Assembly (NCBI RefSeq): GCF_023065955.2
Contig: NC_079873.1
Span: forward strand, 94,836,128-94,900,127
DNA length: 64,000 nt
Source of the DNA: Ursus arctos
Lineage: Eukaryota > Chordata > Mammalia > Carnivora > Ursidae
Direction: 5' to 3'
Both the position numbers and the translations under genes were made by a program. Shown piece by piece: positions 23,201 to 34,687 of this stretch. Below the pieces are notes generated by a model. The model did no database searches. It saw only the letters and a list, made by a program, of their open reading frames with translations, and had not been told where the DNA came from. How positions within the stretch are numbered: position 1 is the stretch's first letter; each line of letters starts with the position of its first letter.

Positions 23201-25204
23201 TTTATTTATTTGAGAGAGAGAGTGTACGTGAGAGAGCACAAGCTAGGGTAGAGACAGAGGCAGAGGGAGAAGCAGATTCCATGCTGAGCAGAGAGCCCCA
23301 TGCAGGGCTTGATCTCAGGACCCCGGGATCATGAACTGAGCTGAAGGCAGACACTTAACAGATTGAACCACCCAGGTGCCCTGCAGTGTTTAACATTCTA
23401 AACACTTCAAATGATAACCAAGAACATTTTGATTGTTCTAGAAAGGTTGAAACTTACGCTGGGTTCTTAAAGATAGATTGGGGATATAATTATTATTTTA
23501 ATGTGTCTATTACATAAAACCACCATTTAGTGACTAAAACATTAGAACAATTCATATTTATTTATTTTCACAGTTTTTTTTAAAGATTTTATTTATTTGC
23601 CAGAATACAAGCGGGGAGTCGGAGAGGGAGAAGCAGGCTTCTCGCTGAGCAGGGAGCCCGATGTGGGGCTTGATCCCAGGACCCTGGGATCACGACCTGA
23701 GCCGAAGGCAGACATCCAATGACTGAGCCACCCAGGTGCCCCTATTTCACAGTTTTCAATACTTACATGCAAGAAATTTCATCTCCTTTTTTGCATGACT
23801 TATTTTGGTTTTGTTGGCATTGGGTTATAGTACTAGCATTTAACTTAAAAACCAAGAGTAATAATTAGATTCATTCATTTAGCATTTATTGAATATATAC
23901 AGTGTGCCTACAGACTCTGCTAGGTCCCTGTTCTCAAGGAGTGTTGGTGGTCTGGGTGAGGATACAGGATGTGTTCAAAGTGGCTTTACTATTAATGTGA
24001 TCATTGTTTGACACCCCCTCTCTAAGGCATTTTGATAGATAGTTTTCTTAGCTGTGTGTTTTCAGGCAATCATGGCAGAAGGAAAACAGCATGCTCTGTG
24101 TGTTGGAGTCATGAAGATGTCTGCAGAAGATATGTAAGTCTCATGTTAGTCCCCCTTAGCTTTTGAGATATGAGTAACCTACTCAGGAAGCGTCAGAATT
24201 ACAGGTGAAATTTGCTCTCATTCATACCACATCTTACAAATATTTAAACACAGAAGCCTCATTTCTGATTTTTTCCTAACACTTGGGAAGCCATTGAAAC
24301 CTATTTTGTCTCCGGGATTGCATTCTTTCGTAAGCACTCTGAAAAGGACTGTGTGCCATCACAGCTGTTTTATATGTATGTATGTGGTATTTTGGGAACT
24401 TCTTATTTAGTGTGATTTAAATTGGGTGGGAGGAAAGATGTTTTGCTGTTAGTTGTTTTTATTTTTTAATTTTTTAAAAAGATTTATTTATTTTTTTAGA
24501 GAAAGAAAGCAAGGGGAGGGACAGAGAGAGAGGGAGAGAGAGAATCCTTGAGCAGACTTCCCACTGAGCACGGAGCCATATGCCGGGCTCAGTCCCAGGA
24601 CCGTGGGATCATGACCTGAGCCAAAATCAAGAGTCAGCCTCTTAACCGACTGAGCCACCCAGGCACTCCACTGTTAGTTTTTAAAACAGTGACATAGTTC
24701 AGTACCACGCAGTGTTTATCTTCTGTTTTGGCCTGGTGGTATAGAATATTAAGGAAATATTAAAGATACATTACCAAAATATAGTCAGTATACTGAAAAA
24801 CTTTGGAACTCTTTGATGACCAAATTATTCCTGTTAATTTTGTTTCACAGTTAAGTGTAACGCTTTGATGTTCTCCTGGTATGGTGACATCATTACTTTG
24901 TTTCTATAGACCAACTAGTTAGATCACTAGAATCACTTTAAGACAGGAACTGCAGCAGAGTAATGTAGTTTAATGTAGTCAATAATGTTAATGTAATATA
25001 AATAAATTCCCTACATGTGGCTCAATAATTGCAAAATAGCAATGCACTTTGAATTATATTTACCATAAGTAAGCCTATAAAAATTCATAACAATATGTTT
25101 ATATGCTTTTTTCCTTCTACAGTGAGAAAGTCAACAAAGGAATTGGCATTGAAAATATCCATTATTTAAATGATGGGCTGTGGCATATGAAGACATATAA
25201 ATGA
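15420..25204 (+). CDS. MCTS1: MCTS1, re-initiation and release factor, six coding exons
   Basis: Joining 15420-15430, 16586-16738, 17288-17385, 21643-21776, 24066-24133 and 25123-25204 gives 546 nt, 181 codons plus stop, the usual MCTS1 length. The start is the first ATG after 15254 and reads [13 protein letters not shown]. The order is an N-terminal pre-PUA domain (about residues 1-90) and a PUA RNA-binding domain (about 92-171), ending GLWHMKTYK. All junctions keep phase. Donors of exons 1, 2, 3 and 5 are GTAAGG or GTAAGT; the exon 4 donor is GTATCC (see the intron 4 entry). MCTS1 pairs with DENR, binds 40S subunits, and promotes removal of deacylated tRNA, 40S recycling and re-initiation after short upstream ORFs. 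Compared with the human protein from memory I see one conservative change, Val in PFVLPHQQ. No break is seen. A retrocopy is excluded because introns are present. Confidence 0.97.
16039..16052 (+). CDS. MCTS1: MCTS1 alternative first coding exon
   Basis: An ATG followed by codons for GKG and a partial codon AG sits directly before a GTGGGT donor at 16053. It is 14 nt long, the same phase as the canonical 11-nt first coding segment, so splicing to exon 2 at 16586 gives [14 protein letters not shown]. That matches the human alternative MCTS1 isoform as I remember it. It lies inside canonical intron 1, so use of it needs a second transcription start or a retained 5' exon. Confidence 0.72.
17575..17790 (+). 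repeat. Ancient dispersed repeat in MCTS1 intron 3
   Basis: CATGTGTCAGGCACTGAGCT and GAAGCTAACAGTCCAGTTGG. The same class starts copies at 6440, 23865, 28523 and 42110. Confidence 0.5.
18470..18670 (+). mobile_element. Old L1 3'-UTR fragment in MCTS1 intron 3
   Basis: TTGAATATGG, GATAATAGTATTGTGGTTAT and GGTGATATGTACTTATTTAT are the tail of an old L1ME-type 3' UTR; the same family is seen at 47780-48146 and 51060-51200. Confidence 0.5.
19038..19219 (-). mobile_element. CAN-SINE nested in MIR
   Basis: Flanks ATTGCCTTATCTTTA (19024) and ACTGCCTTATCTTTA (19221). Confidence 0.85.
19253..19388 (+). mobile_element. CAN-SINE, 5'-truncated
   Basis: Only the CT-rich part and tail remain; flanks GATGTATTGT and GATATATTGT. 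Confidence 0.65.
19814..20007 (+). mobile_element. CAN-SINE, young type, MCTS1 intron 3
   Basis: Flanks GTTTTGAATCCT before and after. Confidence 0.9.
20204..20390 (-). mobile_element. CAN-SINE, MCTS1 intron 3
   Basis: Carries a GA run (20224-20254); flanks TATCAATGTATTTC and TATCGGCATATTTT. Confidence 0.85.
21299..21486 (+). mobile_element. CAN-SINE, MCTS1 intron 3
   Basis: Flanks AATATTTACCAATGT and AATATTTACCAATTT; 157 bp before exon 4. Confidence 0.9.
22067..22262 (+). mobile_element. CAN-SINE, MCTS1 intron 4
   Basis: Flanks AAAACTTGATTATT and AAAATTTGATTATT. Confidence 0.88.
23187..23380 (-). mobile_element. CAN-SINE, MCTS1 intron 4
   Basis: Flanks CTGCAATGTTTAACATTCTA and CTGCAGTGTTTAACATTCTA, 19 of 20 identical. 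Confidence 0.92.
23577..23742 (-). mobile_element. CAN-SINE, MCTS1 intron 4
   Basis: Flanks TTTCACAGTTTT on both sides. Confidence 0.85.
23860..23955 (+). repeat. Ancient dispersed repeat fragment
   Basis: TTCATTTAGCATTTATTGAA then TCTGCTAGGTCCCTGTTCTC, in MCTS1 intron 4. Confidence 0.4.
24464..24668 (-). mobile_element. CAN-SINE, MCTS1 intron 5
   Basis: Flanks GCTGTTAGTTG and ACTGTTAGTTT. Confidence 0.85.
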
Positions 25205-25330
25205 GCCTCGGAAGGAATGCATTTGGCTAAATATGGATATTGTGCTGTATCTGTGTTTGTGTCTATGTGTGACAGCATGAAGACAATACCTCTGTGGTTA
25301 TGCTGAATAAATTCAACAGATGCTAAAATT
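25205..25330 (+). other. MCTS1: MCTS1 3' UTR with poly(A) signal
   Basis: AATAAA at 25306-25311 lies about 100 nt after the stop codon, giving a short 3' UTR ending near 25325-25335. Longer 3' ends cannot be ruled out. Confidence 0.7.
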
Positions 25331-25765
25331 CTGTTAGCTTCAAAAATTATTTTAATTTTTCTTAAGTCAAGTTAAAATTGGGTAGCAAACTTGGACATTA
25401 AGAGGTGTCTGGTAAGTAATCAAACTCAGACAACTTGATGTCCTTTCTTAGGCTAATGATGTAAAATGAAGGGCAGGACTTGGTAAATGAACTTGATAGT
25501 ATATGGCTGACCCCCAGAGAATCTGACTAGTTAATGGGGCTGGAAGCTAGACTGGGAATTTTCTCCCATTACCCCCTGGAAATGCCCCTTCTCTTTTGTG
25601 TATGTTTTTTGTTTCTTTGCTTGAGGTTGTTTTTAAACTTTTCATTATGGAAAATTCCAAACATATGAAAGTATGTGGGGAATAGTATAGTGGACCTTTT
25701 CTGTGTCCATCACCCAGCTTCAATTCATGGCAAATCTTACTTCATCTGTATTTCATTTACTCCTT

Positions 25766-25966
25766 TTTTTTTTTTTTTAAGATTTTATTTATTTATTTGA
25801 CAGAGATAGAGACAGCCAGCGAGAGAGGGAACACAAGCAGGGGGAGTGGGAGAGGAAGAAGCAGGCTCATAGTGGAGGAGCCTGATGTGGGGCTCGATCC
25901 CATAACGCCGGGATCACGCCCTGAGCCGAAGGCAGATGCTTAACCGCTGTGCCACTCAGGCGCCCC
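25766..25966 (-). mobile_element. CAN-SINE, young type
   Basis: Flanks TCATTTACTCCTT on both sides. Confidence 0.92.
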
Positions 25967-26200
25967 TCATTTACTCCTTCTCACCCCACTCCCCAATTAT
26001 TTTGAAGCAAATCCCAGATATATCATTTTATCCATACTTTAATATGTATCTTTAAAAGATGTGTTTTTTTTAAAAAAAAAACTATCACCACACCTAAAAT
26101 ATCATTATCACACCTAAAAAATTTAACTGTTTCTTAATATGATCAAATATCTAGTTCAAATATGTGACAAGTGAACTTGATTGCCTCTTTTTAATTTTTT

Positions 26201-26388
26201 TTTAAAGATTTTATTTATTTATTTGACAGAGAGAGACAGCCAGTGGGAGGGAACACAAGCAGGGGGAGTGGGAGAGGAAGAAGCAGGCTCCCAGTGGAGG
26301 AGCCTGATGCGGGGCTCGATCCCAGAACGCCGGGATCACGCCCTGAGCCGAAGGCAGACGCTTAACGACTGAGCCACCCAGGCACCCC
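26201..26388 (-). mobile_element. CAN-SINE, young type
   Basis: Perfect 16-bp flanks CTCTTTTTAATTTTTT (26185 and 26389). Confidence 0.92.
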
Positions 26389-28342
26389 CTCTTTTTAATT
26401 TTTTTTAACCATTGGTTTGCTTGAAATTGGTCCCAGACAAGGTCCATATATGGCATTTGGTGGTTATTTGTTTAAGTCTGTTAAGTTAGAAGTTCTCCTT
26501 TTGTCTTTTCCCCTTTAAATTAATGATTGAAGAAATCTGGTTGTTTTGTCATACAATTTTTTCCCACATTCTGGATTTTGTCAGTAGTATCACTGTAAAG
26601 TAATTTAACTTGTTTTTATGTCCCCTGTGTAACCCATAAACAGACAGGCTTGATGAGATTCAGGTTGAATTTATTAAGTGCCCTGTCCCAAAGCTGGGTA
26701 AACTCATAGATGCTCAGAACTTTCAGATTTGGGTCCCCACTATATTCCCCAAAGAATGTGTATCTCCTATCATAAGTGGCACATGAAGGCCATGGACCTA
26801 TTTCAGTAAGAACAGTAAGCTGTTTTCGGAATTAAACGAGAATTAAACAGGAATTTATATAGTGACAGTGGGTATTTCTTCTTAATAACCTTGCTGTTCT
26901 AGTGTCTCAGTCATTTTCATTTGGTTGTTTACAAATATATGACATGTGATTTTATTTTTCAGATGGATACAGACATTTACAAGATTGTGGTGACCCGTGT
27001 TACAGTTAGAAGTTGGTGAGAAAGGTGAGGGTAAAAAGAGATCATTTGGCTGGCTGTTGCAGGTGGGCCCCCAAGATATAACATAGGTGAAGGTTATTGA
27101 TCTGGGGTCTGACCCTCAGACTGAGGAACTATTTCCCACTAATGAAACTTGTAAGACTTGAGGAGTCCCACATTAGAATGTAAATGTGTTAATTTATAGT
27201 GATAAGTCTGCTTAGGGTACACAGTAAACAGGAAGTTTCTTGGTGAACGTGGATAAGAGTAAAGGAAGGTTGAAATTTGGGGGAATATTTCATCTGGGCT
27301 GGCATAAGGCTTAGAGAATTTTTCCTACGTCACTGTTAATTAGAATGCTATGTCTGCCACGATCTTTCTTTCCCAGCCTGTAGAGGAACCCTGATATTTT
27401 ACTTCCTATATCATTTTTAAGTTCTATGTAGCATATTTGCCTTTGTTGTGACAGTCATATCCTATAACTTAGTATATTGTTATATTTGACTATTGATTCC
27501 CGATGGATGAAAGTATAAATAGTCTCATCAGTGACCCATTTATAAATCATCTTTCAGGGTAGGTTTCTTCAACAGTCTCATTTAATGCAGACTTACTGGT
27601 TTCAAATTCAGATGTCTCTCCATTTGAGGGATGAGGCACCCTATTTGAGGCCTGTAGCACCTTACATTCTTAAAAAGAGAATATCTGAGTCATTGATGTC
27701 AAAACCAAACTCTGAACCTCTATTTTTGGTACTAAGTTAATGTTAATTGACCAAGATTGCCTCTGGAGTGTTAGCAATGAAAAACAAAGCACACATATAT
27801 TAGAGAAGTTAAAATCTTTAATTGCCTGGTTTCTGAAAGAATTTATCCTTATTTCTAACCACTGTTAACAGTGGGTGTAGGGAACACTTTAAAAATATTT
27901 AACATCATCATCTGTGCTTGTTTTTCCTACTATGCTGAGGTATAGTGACTCTGTTGCCTTGGTGATGTGAACTAAATATGTATGTTTTCTCCTTCCTCTG
28001 GGTCTGAGGCCTCCTTCCCCTCAGGTCATGGTGTTAGTCAGGGGTGTCACTCTACACTGGGAGCCTGGTCAGTTTCTCAACATTAGGTCATGCAGGAAAG
28101 CCAATTCAAAGAGGTTAAACTAGCATCTCAGCCTCCTGAGGTCTTATGCTTCAAGGAAACCTAGTCTACCCACATTCCTGAGAGTAGGAACACAGGGAGA
28201 GTCTGTTTTCTCTCAGGCAATGTGTTTTCAGTTCATTTTTAGTTTCAAAATTAACTTTGTGTCAAGCCAGCCTACAATCTAGCCATTTCTATGTATCGGA
28301 CATACTCAGCCAAGGTCAGTTCAGCTCAATGAACATTTATTT

Positions 28343-28521
28343 TTTTAAAAGATATTATTTATTTATTTGACAGAGAGCACAAGCAGGGGGAGCAGCAGGC
28401 AGAGGGAGAGGGAGAAGCAGGGAGGCCGCTGAGCAGCCAATGTGGGGCTCGATCCCAGGACCCCGGGATCACGACCTAAACCAAAGGCAGACACTTAACT
28501 GACTGAGCCACCCAGGCGCCC
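28343..28521 (-). mobile_element. CAN-SINE in old repeat
   Basis: Flanks CTCAATGAACATTTATT and CTCAGTGAACATTTATT. Confidence 0.9.
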
Positions 28522-28522
28522 C

Positions 28523-28640
28523 TCAGTGAACATTTATTGAATACCTACTAGGTTCTAGGTGATGTGGCACAAAGATGAATAATACACAAGTGGCCCTTGC
28601 CCTTAAGGAGCTTCCAGGCTAGTGAGTAAATTTACATTTT
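28523..28640 (+). repeat. Ancient dispersed repeat fragment
   Basis: GAATACCTACTAGGTTCTAG and CTTAAGGAGCTTCCAGGCTA; interrupted on its left by a SINE. Confidence 0.45.
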
Positions 28641-30278
28641 TAAAAATGTGGGTAGTGGTGACAGCCCAATACCGAGTTATAAAGCCACTGGGAAGTTACT
28701 AATACTTTTCCAATTTTGGTCACCAAAATTTGCAAATTACACATGAGCTAAATATAAAAATATTCTTTAGATTGTATCCAATGTGAGAAGGTTAAAAACA
28801 TCCAGATGTCTTGGAGTTGCAATTATTCGGCATTTCAACTCAGATGGTTGTCCCATTGTGCAGTAATAGGAAGGCCTGATCAGTCCTCTTCTAGCAGACT
28901 ATTACAGTGGTTTGGTGGTGTTCTGTTGGCAGCTGCATTTTTCCTTTTCTTTTTTCTTTTTCTCTTTTTTTTAATGTTCTGGACCCAAAACAGACAGCTG
29001 GATTTATCCCAGGGGTAGTCATGAACATTTCCAATTCAAGGGATTTGATAGTCCCCAAACAGAAGGTCATATGGCATTTGTCAAATAATGATTATATCCA
29101 GCCAAGTTCCTCCTTTGGATACAAATCAGCTACTGAGGATACAGTATTTCTAAGCATAGTACTTAAAAAAATGTAAGAATGGCAAATGACTCAGTTTGCA
29201 CAGGTATTTCATTACAATAAATATTTTACTTTTTTGTTGTTCATGAGAATACTAATAATGTAGCAGTTATATGTTAATGGGAATATGAAATGAATGTATG
29301 CCCAAACAAAATGTGGTAAATATTTTAACTCTGTTCATCTAGGTTCCTTAATTTTGAGAATATCTCTGTCAAGGCTCTTCACGAAACTCAAAATGTTCCA
29401 ATTTCTAAAGGAGTATCCACTAGAACTGATTTATAATGAAAGGAAAAAAATGAAAATGTATGCATCTTATGTCAATATAACCATCACTTCTGAGGTCTCA
29501 AGCAATCAGAAACTTACTCAAGTTATAACCTGTAAGACTTAGGCCATTAAAGTATATTTGGAAAGCCCCTCACAACACTTACATTTAGAATGTTACTAGT
29601 TGTATTAAGGGAGTAAAAATTAGATGAAATATAATTGTTCTTAATATCCCAGCCTCTCAGCAATAGTTCCTAAAGAAATCATGCCTGTCAACATGGAGGC
29701 TGATGCATGTAAATATATACTTTGTATTATATGTTTTTATATTTTATATGTATACTTTATTATACTTTTTATAACAGGTAAAAGAACGACTACATATAAT
29801 GAACTATAACACTAATTTGTTTAATATTGTATTAAAACTAATTAAGCACTTGTAAAGGACGACAGCTCCATCAGAACAGGAGTGAATGAATGTGAATGAG
29901 AACCAGTTTTTAATCTGTGTTGAGACTATTAGGCAGGCAGGTTGGTTGGTTGATTGGTTGGTTTGCTTAAGAGGCTGGCCTCTTGGATAATATAATTTAT
30001 GTATGGGAAAACATACAGGAGATGATTCACTGGAATTATCCTAGTAATATCCTGTTGATCCAGACTACTTAGTACTATTAATATTTGCATCTTGGAGTGA
30101 AAAATGAAAGGACACCAAATTTTATCCTTGAACACTTTGAGAAATAAAAGATCAATTAGTGAAATAATTTCTAATTAAAACCTTAATTGTTACAGAGAAT
30201 GACATGCTTCACTATTGTTCAGTTCTAATTAAATGGCTTATCTTACACATTTTAAAATCTCATTTTAAAAGTAAAACA

Positions 30279-30481
30279 GGGGCGCCTGGGTGGCACAGCG
30301 GTTAAAGCGTCTGCCTTCGGCTCAGGGCGTGATCCCGGCGTTACGGGATCGAGCCCCACATCAGGCTCCTCCGCTATGAGCCTGCTTCTTCCTCTCCCAC
30401 TCCCCCTGCTTGTGTTCCCTCTCTCGCTGGCTGTCTCTATCTCTGTCAAATAAATAAATAAAATCTTTTAAAAAAAAATAA
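30279..30481 (+). mobile_element. CAN-SINE, young type
   Basis: Flanks TAAAAGTAAAACA before and after. Confidence 0.92.
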
Positions 30482-30566
30482 ATAAAAGTAAAACAAATTA
30501 TGATTTCTACATCCTACTTTTTATTGCTCTTGTTCCATTCCTCAATTTTAAAGTACTTTAATTTCA

Positions 30567-30767
30567 GGGGCGCCTGGGTGGCACAGCGGTTAAGCGTCTG
30601 CCTTCGGCTCAGGGCGTGATCCCAGCGTTATGGGATCGAGCCCCACATCAGGCTCCTCTGCTATGAGCCTGCTTCTTCCTCTCCCACTCCCCCTGCTTGT
30701 GTTCCCTCTCTCGCTGGCTGTCTCTATCTCTGTCGAATAAATAAATAAAATCTTTAAAAAAAAAAAT
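30567..30767 (+). mobile_element. CAN-SINE, young type
   Basis: Perfect 17-bp flanks AAAGTACTTTAATTTCA; nearly identical to the SINE 290 bp upstream. Confidence 0.95.
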
Positions 30768-32604
30768 AAAGTACTTTAATTTCAGCCAATATGTGAATAG
30801 AGGGGACTTTTGGGGCATAATCATTCACTCCCTTCAGGTTCATTGTAAATGTTCCCAGAACTCTACGGTAGGGGGAAATAACTCTAAATTTAAAAGATGC
30901 CAAGATTAGTTTTCTTTTCTTCTAATTTTAATTTTTTATCACAGGACATGATTGTGAAAGATAACTGTGAACTTTCATTTAATCTTCTGTGGCGAAATAA
31001 GTAATTTCTATTGATTTTCACAAGCATGTGAGCAAAAGACTGTTTTAATAAGCAATAAATCATGTAAGCACTTGCTTGGAGGAAGTGCCATTTCTCCAAA
31101 CACAGGCCTTGAAAACAAATCAAATTCAGTTCCCTTTTTGCCTTGGGGAAAGCCGTATAGGGGACACTTTTGAGGTCGGGCAATCTGTTTTTATTCTTCC
31201 CACTTTCTATTCAAAAGGGGACACTCTCTGTCTTTGTCATCATATGCTGGGGTTGTCCTTCTATGCTGATGCATGATGAAACCCTGAGGCTTGGAAACTT
31301 GCAAACTAATGAGATGATTTTGTGATGAAACTGCATGTTGGATTGATACTGCCCGTGAATGAGCTTAAATTTGAGACAACTTTTAAAAGGAGCCATGCAC
31401 TTTCTTCTAGTTTTGCTTCCCTATCAGCAGGGCTTGAAATGTCTGTTTCTGCATACAGATGTCTTAACAATAATTTTTCGTCTCTCATGATCTGAAAGGT
31501 TTTGTATGCACTTCTTGGTCTGGATTCTGTTTTCATCAGGTCCAGTGCTGGTGAACTCATTTCGTAAAGCCAAAATTCACTGTTCACTTAAACATCTGGA
31601 CGAGATTGGGCAGGATGAGGAGGATGGGTGGAGAGTCCTTTTCTGCCCTGTAGGCTCTGGAAGGTTTCTTGGAGAGTTGACTTATCCAGGATTAGGAAGA
31701 AGTACGCTTTTGCCTGACTAAGGTATTTCTAAAAGTTGCGTGTGTAAGCATTTTAGATTGCACAAAGTTCAACCTGAAGTGTATGTGAATATAGGGTAGA
31801 AAGTTTCATTTAGTGGGATAACTGCTATCTCTAGCCCATCAAGTTAATATGTCTCCTAAATGTTTTCAAAAAGTGCAGGACTAGAAAATACTTTTCACTG
31901 GCAATGCTTTCTTCTGTTTTAAAAATAGTAGGGGCTAAAGTCTAGTAAAAACTTGGACACATACTATACTTATTTTATATTGTGATTTACAAGGTACAAA
32001 TTTTATATGTTATAAAATATTTTGAAAGAAGTCTACAAAGTAATTCCCCTTTCTTGCTCCCAAACGTGGAAGTCTGAGAGAAGGCACATGGCCTCATGAG
32101 TTTCTGGGTGTTGTCAAACCTAGTTCTCTCGGAACTACCAAATGCCCAGATACCTTTACTGGGGATGCAGGAGGCTCAGTTAAGCAGTGGTTTTTGCCTG
32201 TGTAAAGAGAAACGTCTTGATTAAAGTGTGAGGAGATAGAAACCATACCGATTTGGGCAGTTTGGGCTCAACAGTGTCTAATTTGCTGTGAAAGGGGAAC
32301 TTGCTCTAAGTTAATGTTCTTAAAAGCAACTTCTGAACTTCTCCTAAGGAAATATTTACTTTATAAAAAAGCTGTTTGAGGAAGAGCTGTTTTATTGCAT
32401 GGCACAGAGTAAATGTACAGATGTTATCTTAAAACTTAAGGAGTTCCCTTATGAATTTGAATATTCAATACCAGCTGTTATTCACATCAACATTTTAATA
32501 TTTTACCATCTAGGTATTTAATAAAAAGGATTGATACGTTTTTAGCTGTGTAAAGTGTTAGTTAAACTTGCTCATGTGGCTGAGAAGGAAAGGGAAACAA
32601 CATT

Positions 32605-32825
32605 CCCTGAGCTCCTACTGTATGCACAAGCTCTGCTTCCAGTATCTTGCTTCATCTTTAGTATGATTCCATGAGGTAAATTTTAATTCTCATTTTTGCA
32701 AATGAGGAAACTAAGGCACCTGAGGGGTTAAGTAACTTTCCTGAAGATACCTAACTGATAAATGGCAGAATTGGGATTTGAACCTAGGTCTGCCTGACTG
32801 CAAACCCTGTTTTGCAGAAAGTATC
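32605..32825 (+). repeat. Ancient mammalian-wide repeat
   Basis: GAGGAAACTAAGGCACCTGA and GGGATTTGAACCTAGGTCTG are typical text. Confidence 0.6.
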
Positions 32826-33344
32826 CCCTTCATACTTCAAAAAATAACCTCAGCCCACAGTCGTATCACCATCTTTATTTATGCGTTATTGGAGAGGAGT
32901 CTAAGTTGGCCAGACCTCTGTTCCACAGTGGGAAAATAGGAGTAGGATTTGAATGAGGTAAGAATGGGCTGCTTGCACAGGGTCGTATGTGTGCTTCTGG
33001 GGGAATGTTTTCATTTCCCTCTTCATCAGTGGGGTACATGGAGAGAATCTTTTGAAATTGGACTCAGTCCAGAGGTCTGAACTTTTCTATTAGTCTTCAA
33101 GCCAGGTGACTTGTGACCATTTAAAGGTTATGCCATTTAGAAGCCTTGGCTAATATGCCATTTAGAAAAGGATATAAGGGGGGAGGGTTAGTTAAGTGGG
33201 GGAGATTATGGGGTATAATGTGCAAGGGCAGGGCTAGCCGCTGCTTTGTGACTGTCAATATATCCAAAAGATAAATGGGGGAAAGGAGTAGTGAATATTA
33301 AAATTAATGACAGGAGCAGTTTGGTTCAGTTATAATCTAAGGAG

Positions 33345-33605
33345 AAAAGCTGACGGGTCTAATCTATGTATTGCTCCAGATCCAGTGATTTAATTTTCAG
33401 AAGGAAGGTCCAGTGATGAAACTCATGCAGGGAGATAGCCTGGGGCCTGCTAAAAGTCAGGTTGCAATTTACATAGCATTCAAGACAACCAGAATAATAA
33501 ATAGGACTTTCAGAAGGAACTTCAGGTTTTCTCCCATTTCACATATTAGCCTTGGGGTGGGGGGTGGGCATCTTACACTTCTGGAATTGGTTAGACCTGT
33601 GCTGT
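33345..33605 (+). repeat. Duplicated ~250-bp segment, copy 1
   Basis: Shares GGTCTAATCTAT, AAAAGTCAGGTTGCA and GGTTAGACCTGTG, in order, with 35185-35615. Low similarity suggests age. Confidence 0.6.
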
Positions 33606-34543
33606 AACTCTAAAACACATACTGGATTTCAAAGACGTAAATAAAAAAGTAATGTAAACTATCACATTTTTTTCTGCTGATTACATGTTGAACTGACAAT
33701 ACTTTGGATATACTGGGTAAAATAAAATACTTAAAGTAATTGCATCTGTGTCTTTACTTTTTTAAGATGGCTCCTAGAAAATTTAAAATAACACATGAGG
33801 CTCACCTATTTCTATTGGATGGCGCTGGAGTGGAGAATGGGCAGTAGTCCCTGGATCTTCCCTCTAGTGGTGAGTGCCTTAGAGTGGTAAATATGGAAAA
33901 GAAGATTCCCAGTGCCAGTATTCACTCTTCCATCAAGCTAGGACCAGCCTTTCCCTTTTCCCCTCAGATCATATGGGGCTGGTGTTTTGACTATTAGAAC
34001 ATCCCCGTTTATTCAACACTTCGAGTACTTAATGTGGATGTCTCTTAGTCACTCACTAGATCAAAACATTCCATTTTTAAAAAAATGCAAGCCCATTCCA
34101 TTAAGGACATCCTTATTCCATCACTCTCATCCACCCATGCATCCAATGAAAATCTGAGTCTTATTTTTAGGTCCTGCTCTTCCTGTTAAGGCTTTTGCCA
34201 AATTGCCAAAGCAATAGCGTAATCAAATGTGGCTGTTCTTGCATGGAATCAGTGAAAACCACCAAGGAAATGAGAATTATGTGGGTTAAAATACGTAGCA
34301 TTTATCAAATTGAGGACTTTAAAGGCAAAAGGACCACCATATTCTAATAATAAACTATAGCTTGTTTTATTGCTCATGCAGAGCTTACACGAAGTGATTG
34401 TCTGACTCCCTGTATAAATTATGTGAGTTTGGGCTCCTTTTGCTTTCCACAAAATACCAGGCCTAGTGTTGAGCTCATAGATAATCAATTTATACAAGGA
34501 ATATTATAGTATACAGGTGCCATACGAATAAAGTTGGATCTAT

Positions 34544-34687
34544 CTTTTTTTAAAAATGTATTTAAGTAATCTCCACACCCAATGTGGGGGTCGTTATTTA
34601 AGTAATCTCCACACCCAATGTGGGGCTCGAACTCATGACCCCAAGATCAAGTCTCACACTTCTCCAACTGAGCCAGCCCAGAGCCCC
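34544..34687 (-). mobile_element. CAN-SINE, short type, with internal duplication
   Basis: The unit around TAATCTCCACACCCAATG occurs twice, offset by 36 bp (34561 and 34597). Confidence 0.8.

Larger units (their letters stand above)
21777..24065 (+). other. MCTS1: MCTS1 intron 4, candidate U12-type (minor) intron
   Basis: The 5' splice site reads GTATCCTTCC, which fits the minor-class RTATCCTT consensus and is poor for the major class. Near the 3' end TTTTCTTAGC (24043-24052) resembles the U12 branch-site consensus TTCCTTAAC. The candidate branch A at 24050 is 16 nt from exon 5, inside the narrow U12 spacing. The intron is phase 0 and GT-AG. The other four introns have ordinary GTAAG donors. 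SINEs at 22067, 23187 and 23577 lie inside it. Confidence 0.75.
25625..26600 (-). mobile_element. Old L1ME-type element, antisense
   Basis: TTTTCATTATGGAAAATTCC, GAAGCAAATCCCAGATATAT and CCCACATTCTGGATTTTG are shared with a long-known L1ME 3' region. Split by two young SINEs. A related copy lies at 44670-45045. Confidence 0.6.
26601..30278. other. Unassigned intergenic between MCTS1 and C1GALT1C1
   Basis: Mostly unique AT-rich DNA with one SINE and one old repeat near 28340-28640; pyrimidine tract at 28938-28975. Confidence 0.5.
30785..34543. other. Unassigned, repeat-poor intergenic
   Basis: No CAN-SINE from 30768 to 34543, the longest SINE-free stretch of intergenic DNA here. ORFs on both strands at 31306-31721 have no recognised product. 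Confidence 0.5.

Noticed and set aside
30279..30350. tRNA-like heads of the SINEs as tRNA genes
   Set aside because: They are tRNA-Lys-derived SINE promoters with diverged stems and SINE tails.
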